Assembly: GCA_009777475.1 (NCBI GenBank)
Contig: WRLU01000001.1
Coordinates: 23,608-87,607, forward strand
Length of the DNA: 64,000 nucleotides
DNA from: Oscillospiraceae bacterium
GTDB taxonomy: Bacteria; Bacillota; Clostridia; Oscillospirales; UBA929
Direction of reading: 5' to 3'
Below the pieces are notes generated by a model, which saw only the letters and a list, made by a program, of their open reading frames with translations, had not been told where the DNA came from and did no database searches. Within the stretch, counting starts at the first letter, position 1. The number at the start of each line of letters is the position of its first letter. Of this stretch, positions 59,181-64,000 are shown one piece after another. The translations under genes were made by a program, and so were the position numbers.

Positions 59181-61755
59181 TGCGCAAAATAAGCCTGGCA
59201 GCCCGGGGAATAATCTCTTAGGAACACCCTCCTCCCATCCCCTTGGTGGATCTGAGGATAATTTGATTGCTAACAAAGGCACTGTGTTGATGCGCGTTGG
59301 ATTGCCCGCGCTTGCTTTTTTTATTCCTTTTGCCGTACTGGTGTCGGTGTTTTACAATTTAGAATTCTATCCCTTCGGCGAAAAATCTCTGCTGATTATG
59401 GACATGAACACTCAATACATACAATTCTATGACTCCCTGCGGTTTATTTCCGGTGGGGAAAACGGTGTGTTTTTTTCATGGCCGAAATCTATGGGCACCG
59501 GATTTATAGGCCTGTTTGCCTATTATTTAAGTAGCCCGCTCTCTTTTGTTATGCTCTTGTTCAGAGATTCGCTCTTGGGTATCTTTTATCTCACCCTGAT
59601 TAAAATTTCAATGTGCGGATTAACCTCATATTTTTATCTCAAATACACTTTTAAGATCGGTGGGCTATGGCCATTGGCATTTTCGACCTCATACGCGCTG
59701 ATGTCATATAATCTAGTATATTCGCTCTCCCCCATGTGGCTTGACGGTGTAATTCTCCTGCCTTTGATTTTATTGGGGGCGGAAAAAATACTGCGAAACG
59801 GCAAGCCATATGTATTTATTGCCTCGTTGGCCGTAATGATGGCATCACACTTTTATATCGGGTATATGGCAGTGGCTTTTTCCTTTTTATTCATAGTATA
59901 TCGGTATGTTACCGTATATTGGAGTAGGAGTACTCTCTTGAGAGTCTGCGGAAAATTTGCCCTATATGGCATTATCGGCATCGGCATGTCTGCCTGGATG
60001 CTTTTGCCGGTATTTTTGGATTTGCAGTCAGGTAAGCTCGGCAACGGCTATCACAGCTTTGCCGAAGGGGTAAACTTCCCTTTTGCAAAATATTTTACTT
60101 CTTTTATGCCCGCGACATATACGGGAATAACCAATAACTCTATGGAATATTCGGGGTTGCCGGCGTTGTACGGCGGATTGTTTGTCGGTGTATTTTGTGT
60201 AATATTTTTTATGCTGCCTGGGATCTCAATTAAGAAAAAACTGTTTACCGCCCTCCTTTTTGCCCTTCTTCTTGCCTGTTTTTATTTCCAGGAAATGGAT
60301 AACATCTGGCATGGATTCCAAAAACCGGTTTGGTTTCCCTTCCGCTATTCCTTTGTGTTTCATTTTCTGTCTTTCTTCACAGCGTCTGAGGGCTTTAGGG
60401 TATTAAAGGGGTGCTGCCTCAGTGACAAGAGAAAAAATCATGTCCGGGATTTGTCAAGCAAAACTATGATTCTCCCGATTGCTTGCATCCTGTTTGTATG
60501 CTGTGACCTCTTTGTCAACTCCAAGGCGATGATACAAGGGCTGGACAGGGATTTCAGCTATGTCAATGCAAGTGAATATACCGAATTCAGAAGGGTGCAT
60601 CTACCTATAATTGATAAAGTAAAAGAAAATGACAATTCGTTTTACCGCATTGAAAAAACCTATATCCGCACGCACAACGACTCACTGAGCCTCGGACACA
60701 AGGGAATAACCCATTATTCATCGCTCTACAACGGCGAGCTTAACAGATTTACAAAACAGCTTGGCTTTGCCCAAGCTCACTTTTGGAATTCATATGTCGG
60801 CTCTACTCCGGTAACCGACTCCTTGTTCAACGTAAAATACATCCTGTCCCAAAGAGAAATGCCTCACAAGAAAATTTCCCAGAGTGAAGCTATTAACGAC
60901 CAAGAGCTGCTTCAGTCGTTATCCCAGCGCCGTTGGCCGGCAGACTGGTTTCCCGAACGGGATATATCGGTATACGAAAATAAATTGGTTCTGCCGCCGG
61001 TCTTTATGGTCTCAGACCATAATCATATCGGCACAGAGGGGGACAATCCCTTTGAAATACAAAACCGTATGCTTTCTGATTTTTCAGGCGAGGAAGCAGC
61101 TGTGTTTATTCCAGCTGATAATGTCGAAAGAGCGTCTGATGAGTTTTCCTACCACTTCACCTCACAGCACGCCTTTCCGTTATATATATACTTCCCAGCG
61201 AATATCCATGACGGCTCCGATATATATATTAATGGGGAAAACAGAGGTGTATATTTTAACGGCGATAATAATCACATATGGTATATAGGCACATATCAGC
61301 CCGGCGATGAGATTACTCTTTCGTTTAATACCCAAATAGATTCTGTAGGATTACGGGGGGAGCATATCTATTATCTTGACACCGGGGTTCTTTCCGGGGC
61401 AACAGAAAAGCTTAACGCCGGGGCATTGCAGGATATTTCCCACTCGCCGTCAGGACTAAAGGGCCATGTGGATGCCAAGGAGGACGGTCATATGTTTGCC
61501 TCTATTCCTTATGATAAAGGGTGGACGGTTAAGGTTGACGGAGAAATAGTCGAAACCTCCGCCCTAAACGGTATATTCATGCTGTTTGCCGTACCGGAGG
61601 GGCGGCATAGTGTCGAGATGTACTACACCCCTCGTAGACTCAGTGCGGGAATTGTGATCTCCCTGTTCTCGTTGATAGTGTTTACTTTAACTTGCGCCCA
61701 TCCTTACTTGGACACACTAAAAAAGGGGCTATCAAGGCTGAAAACTATCTTCTAG
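59155..61755 (+). CDS. YfhO family membrane glycosyltransferase-like protein
   Basis: 866 residues with about a dozen membrane segments and a large extracytoplasmic C-terminal part before one final segment. YfhO hallmarks: FYNLEFYPFGEKSLLIMDMN, TQYIQFYDSLRFI, MGTGFIGLFAYYLSSPLSF, MWLDGVILLPLILLGAEKIL and, near the C-terminus, IPYDKGWTVKVDGE and VPEGRHSVEMYYTP. In Bacillus YfhO glycosylates lipoteichoic acid in concert with a CsbB-type GT2. RBS AAGGAG; overlaps the GT2 gene. The two form a two-gene operon. Confidence 0.92.
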   Translation: MRRRKKTPNAQNKPGSPGNNLLGTPSSHPLGGSEDNLIANKGTVLMRVGLPALAFFIPFAVLVSVFYNLEFYPFGEKSLLIMDMNTQYIQFYDSLRFISGGENGVFFSWPKSMGTGFIGLFAYYLSSPLSFVMLLFRDSLLGIFYLTLIKISMCGLTSYFYLKYTFKIGGLWPLAFSTSYALMSYNLVYSLSPMWLDGVILLPLILLGAEKILRNGKPYVFIASLAVMMASHFYIGYMAVAFSFLFIVYRYVTVYWSRSTLLRVCGKFALYGIIGIGMSAWMLLPVFLDLQSGKLGNGYHSFAEGVNFPFAKYFTSFMPATYTGITNNSMEYSGLPALYGGLFVGVFCVIFFMLPGISIKKKLFTALLFALLLACFYFQEMDNIWHGFQKPVWFPFRYSFVFHFLSFFTASEGFRVLKGCCLSDKRKNHVRDLSSKTMILPIACILFVCCDLFVNSKAMIQGLDRDFSYVNASEYTEFRRVHLPIIDKVKENDNSFYRIEKTYIRTHNDSLSLGHKGITHYSSLYNGELNRFTKQLGFAQAHFWNSYVGSTPVTDSLFNVKYILSQREMPHKKISQSEAINDQELLQSLSQRRWPADWFPERDISVYENKLVLPPVFMVSDHNHIGTEGDNPFEIQNRMLSDFSGEEAAVFIPADNVERASDEFSYHFTSQHAFPLYIYFPANIHDGSDIYINGENRGVYFNGDNNHIWYIGTYQPGDEITLSFNTQIDSVGLRGEHIYYLDTGVLSGATEKLNAGALQDISHSPSGLKGHVDAKEDGHMFASIPYDKGWTVKVDGEIVETSALNGIFMLFAVPEGRHSVEMYYTPRRLSAGIVISLFSLIVFTLTCAHPYLDTLKKGLSRLKTIF

Positions 61756-62043
61756 CCGCCATCATTTAACCTCCGTACACACAAACAAAAAACACTTCTC
61801 TCACCTGCACTCCGCATCAATTGCGTTTTTTTGGCTTGCCCCACCCAGCCTTCTATGCTACACTTGAGGTAAGCTATGGTCGGTGGAATTGTGTCTTTAA
61901 CCTTGTGGCTCCTAACGGTAGCTCCGTGGGTACTGGCCGTATCTTTGCAGGAAGCCTCGGGCAACCTTCTTATCTTAGCAGTCTAGCGCACTTATGGTAA
62001 AATACAACCCCTTTGGGGGGATGTTTGCAGGGGGGAAATAGCT
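61756..62043. other. Non-coding stretch
   Basis: No supported gene in 288 nt. A short minus-strand frame (about 61752-61964) and a plus-strand frame to 61998 both lack start signals. No clear hairpin or promoter was recognised. Confidence 0.3.
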
Positions 62044-62877
62044 TTGCTGTACATAAAGGAACATGACAGCTTATCACGCAAAATATGCTTTAAGAAAGTT
62101 TTAGATTGGATACAAGACACTGCGGCGTTATATGGGTATGAAACAGCCGTGGTGCCGGATCTGCCTGCCTCCCCCTTGTCGGGGGATTTGACGTTGCCTG
62201 CCCCGGTAATTTTTTCAGGGCTGTTAACCACAGAAGACATCACAGGCGTATTCCCTTTGGGTTGCCTGCCTGTTGACACTCCCGAAAGGTTACAGAGGGC
62301 GCGGCAGACCATGCGAACTCTAATTGTAGAGCATCACATTCAAAATGGTGTTGATATAGTGGATCCTTTTACAACCTTCATAGGACCAGACGTGACCATA
62401 GGCAAGGGTACAACACTGCTTCCCGGCGTTGTAATTCATGGGAATGTTAAAATCGGCGAGGGCTGTGAATTAGGCCCATTTACTCATGTTAGGCCTGATG
62501 TGACCATGGGCGGAAATGTACGTTTAGGCGCATTTGTAGAGGCAAAGAACAGCGTTTTTGGGGAAAACGCCCAAGCAAGCCATTTGACCTATATCGGTGA
62601 CTCGGACGTGGGCAAGCGAGCGAGCTTTGGCTGCGGGAGCATTACCGTAAATTATAATGGGGCAAAAAAATTCCGCACAGTAATTGAAGACGATGCTTTT
62701 ATCGGGTGCAACACAAATCTTATTGCACCGGTTACCGTTGGCAAGGGAGCATTCACTGCTGCCGGCTCGACTATAACCAGCGATGTACCCGAGAAAAACT
62801 TAGCAATCGCCCGGAAACGGCAGATAAATAAAGAAAACTGGCACCGTCCGGAGAAAACAGCTAACAACGAACAATAA
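62044..62877 (+). CDS. GlmU-type acyltransferase (left-handed beta helix) without pyrophosphorylase domain
   Basis: 277 residues from a TTG (GGGGGG upstream). The segment from ~87 onwards matches Glm[121 protein letters not shown] and [18 protein letters not shown], including the acetyltransferase histidine region. The first ~85 residues are unlike the GlmU uridyltransferase domain (no LAAGxGTRM) and match nothing known. It may N-acetylate glucosamine-1-phosphate or a related amino sugar in two-enzyme fashion. Confidence 0.85.
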   Translation: MLYIKEHDSLSRKICFKKVLDWIQDTAALYGYETAVVPDLPASPLSGDLTLPAPVIFSGLLTTEDITGVFPLGCLPVDTPERLQRARQTMRTLIVEHHIQNGVDIVDPFTTFIGPDVTIGKGTTLLPGVVIHGNVKIGEGCELGPFTHVRPDVTMGGNVRLGAFVEAKNSVFGENAQASHLTYIGDSDVGKRASFGCGSITVNYNGAKKFRTVIEDDAFIGCNTNLIAPVTVGKGAFTAAGSTITSDVPEKNLAIARKRQINKENWHRPEKTANNEQ

Positions 62878-62900
62878 TACAACCTGCAAAGCATATATTG

Positions 62901-63515
62901 TTATCTCCGGCTTCGTGCCAATGTCAGGCAAAGCACCCTTGGTACACCGGCTCGCAACAGAGCTTCCCGGCATTCGTATATAGTGGAACCGGTTGTATAT
63001 ACGTCATCAATCAGCAAAACAGTTTTGGCATCACATGGGGAGCAGACGGTATATGCTCCCCTTACATTGTCGGTACGTTGCTTGTCTTGACGCATTTTTG
63101 TCTGTGATTTTGTGTGCGTGGTCTTTTTGAGCAATTTACGGCGCGGAATACCCATGACACGCGAGAGTTCGGCGGACAATCTTTCACACTGATCATAGCC
63201 GCGCTTCCAGCGGCGCAGTCGTGAGGAGGGTACCCATGTGATTAAATCGGGTTTCAGTCCGGCGTTCTGAGCCGCCTGTGCCATTAACAATCCAAAGGTT
63301 TTAGCATAAAGTGAAAATCCATTGAATTTGTACCGCAAAACAGCATCCCTTGCCTTACCGCTGTAGTACAGGGGTGATGCGACCCCATCTGCATATGAGC
63401 TTGTAACCCAAGGGAGGGTTCCTTGGCAGGCACCGCAAATCGACTGCCGGCTTCTTGTGCGGCAAAAAACACATTTTGGAGGAAACAATAAATCAATTAA
63501 ATTCAAGCTCAGCAA
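62901..63515 (-). CDS. comF: ComF family phosphoribosyltransferase-like protein
   Basis: 204 residues from a TTG: N-terminal double zinc finger (FPPKCVFCRTRSRQSICGAC), YKFNGFSLYAKTFGLLMAQA, the type I PRTase body WVPSSRLRRWKRGYDQCERL, and the PRPP loop VLLIDDVYTTGSTIYECREA. ComFC is needed for DNA uptake steps in competent cells; in non-competent cells the role is unclear. It is convergent with the GlmU-like gene and divergent from the pdaA-like gene. The exact start (63515 or 63506) is uncertain. Confidence 0.92.
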   Translation of the reverse strand: MLSLNLIDLLFPPKCVFCRTRSRQSICGACQGTLPWVTSSYADGVASPLYYSGKARDAVLRYKFNGFSLYAKTFGLLMAQAAQNAGLKPDLITWVPSSRLRRWKRGYDQCERLSAELSRVMGIPRRKLLKKTTHTKSQTKMRQDKQRTDNVRGAYTVCSPCDAKTVLLIDDVYTTGSTIYECREALLRAGVPRVLCLTLARSRR

Positions 63516-63668
63516 CCCCCATTCTTATTTGCTATCATCATCGACAAAGTCCAAAACGCTCAAAATGCAAACCGAACAGCATTTAGGTAACCTTATTTTC
63601 CATGTATCATCCTTCTCGGCTTTTGGCAGACTAAGCTGGTATAAAAATTTATGTAAAGGGTGATAAGC

Positions 63669-64000
63669 TTGAAAAATAAAAAACAAATTCGCCGCATAGC
63701 ACTTGGATTCGTTCTCATGATTGCGATTTCTACACTAACTGCCCCGGCCAGTGCTGAGGGTTGGGGCGTGGCCTACCGTCAGCCGGGTCAGGCACCTGCC
63801 GGCAACGTGTCAAATGATGCGCTGAAGGCCTATGATGCGTTGTATATGGACGACAGCGGTGAGAAAAAAATCTATCTTACCTTTGATGCCGGATATGAAA
63901 ATGGGTATACCTCACCTATTCTTGATATTTTGAAAAAACATGATGTTCCGGCAACGTTCTTCTTGGTAGGGCATTATATAAAAACAGCACCCGATCTTGT
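63669..64000 (+). CDS. PdaA-like polysaccharide deacetylase, 5' part
   Basis: Runs off the right edge; 110 codons seen from the TTG at 63669 (AAAGGGTGA upstream). Signal peptide about 1-29 (MKNKKQIRRIALGFVLMIAI ... ASA). AYRQPGQAPAGNVSNDALKA and the NodB motif 1 (KKIYLTFDAGYENGYTSPIL) are exactly of PdaA type, the delta-lactam-making N-acetylmuramic acid deacetylase of spore cortex, then VPATFFLVGHYIKTAPDLV. The first metal ligand position is D73 in FDAGYE. Supports a sporulating organism. Confidence 0.88.
   Translation, partial: MKNKKQIRRIALGFVLMIAISTLTAPASAEGWGVAYRQPGQAPAGNVSNDALKAYDALYMDDSGEKKIYLTFDAGYENGYTSPILDILKKHDVPATFFLVGHYIKTAPDL

Noticed and set aside
61752..61964. Minus-strand 70-codon frame between yfhO and the GlmU-like gene
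   Set aside because: No RBS, overlaps the yfhO stop, and the peptide resembles no family.
1..64000. CRISPR array, tRNA or rRNA genes
   Set aside because: No regularly spaced repeats, no T-loop GTTCRANNC with acceptor pairing, and no rRNA core sequences were noticed on either strand by reading; a tRNAscan or Infernal run would be decisive.

Overview
The window looks like a chromosomal segment of an anaerobic, flagellated, spore-forming member of the Clostridia (Bacillota). The signs are: consensus sigma-A promoters (TTGACA / TATAAT), purine-rich ribosome binding sites with frequent TTG and GTG starts, an IreB homologue, CotF-type coat proteins, CheV, YaaR, YfhO, a PdaA-type deacetylase, a two-cluster ferredoxin, an anaerobic nucleotide reductase activase, and a TasA/SipW pair. 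No rRNA, tRNA or CRISPR array was recognised. Most genes are ordinary housekeeping genes, interleaved with an unusually dense set of secreted and surface protein genes.

Layout. 1-4.65 kb: a minus-strand phage-derived block (SPP1-type portal, XkdN-like tail assembly chaperone, a 75-residue protein, a 591-residue protein with a toxin-like C-terminus, and a membrane ORF running off the left edge), preceded by a structured leader. 4.75-7.7 kb: uvrA. 7.8-12.6 kb: a secreted leucine-rich-repeat protein, a J-domain / NTF2-like / degenerate GGDEF fusion, a basic secreted protein with a ~350 nt leader, ireB and an unknown gene. 12.7-16 kb: a YfbR-like nucleotidase, tyrS, a DUF3048 lipoprotein-like gene. 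16-19.3 kb: an IS3 OrfA remnant fused in frame to a Cdd1-like gene, a flavodoxin-like reductase, an IMPACT N-domain protein, rpiB and a pseudo-rhomboid. 19.3-27.4 kb: speD, a GLUG-repeat surface protein, an isolated tuf, and a peptide-type ABC transporter with no ATPase genes.

27.4-33.3 kb is the most distinctive block: a sortase with a C-terminal extension, followed upstream by four related secreted proteins built on an NPCBM-like domain. Three of these are recent tandem copies that also carry an InlB B-repeat and a fibronectin-like domain. The surface loop of the NPCBM-like domain is replaced in each copy by a different Cys/Pro-rich insert. I regard this as the best candidate for an undescribed surface display system.

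33.6-43.2 kb: two coat-type proteins, aspS, cheV, mgsA, a ferredoxin, rsmI, the flagellar cap cluster fliD-fliS-(chaperone)-yaaR, a split chromate transporter, rpmE. 43.4-50.4 kb: a PHP phosphatase, a PMT-type mannosyltransferase whose extracytoplasmic domain is interrupted by a DnaJ-like zinc finger, then a TasA-type / polytopic SipW / DUF5305 operon behind a promoter studded with GTACAA half-sites. 50.4-55.4 kb: a minus-strand operon accC-accD-accA plus two M42 aminopeptidases. 55.5-64 kb: small membrane protein, smpB, MetQ-like lipoprotein, GntR regulator, nrdG, GT2 plus YfhO, an acyltransferase-only GlmU, comF, and the start of a pdaA-like gene.

Starts were moved from the longest possible ORF wherever a ribosome binding site or a signal peptide pointed to a shorter protein; these choices are given in each entry. 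All functional names are from recognition of family sequence patterns, not from searches.
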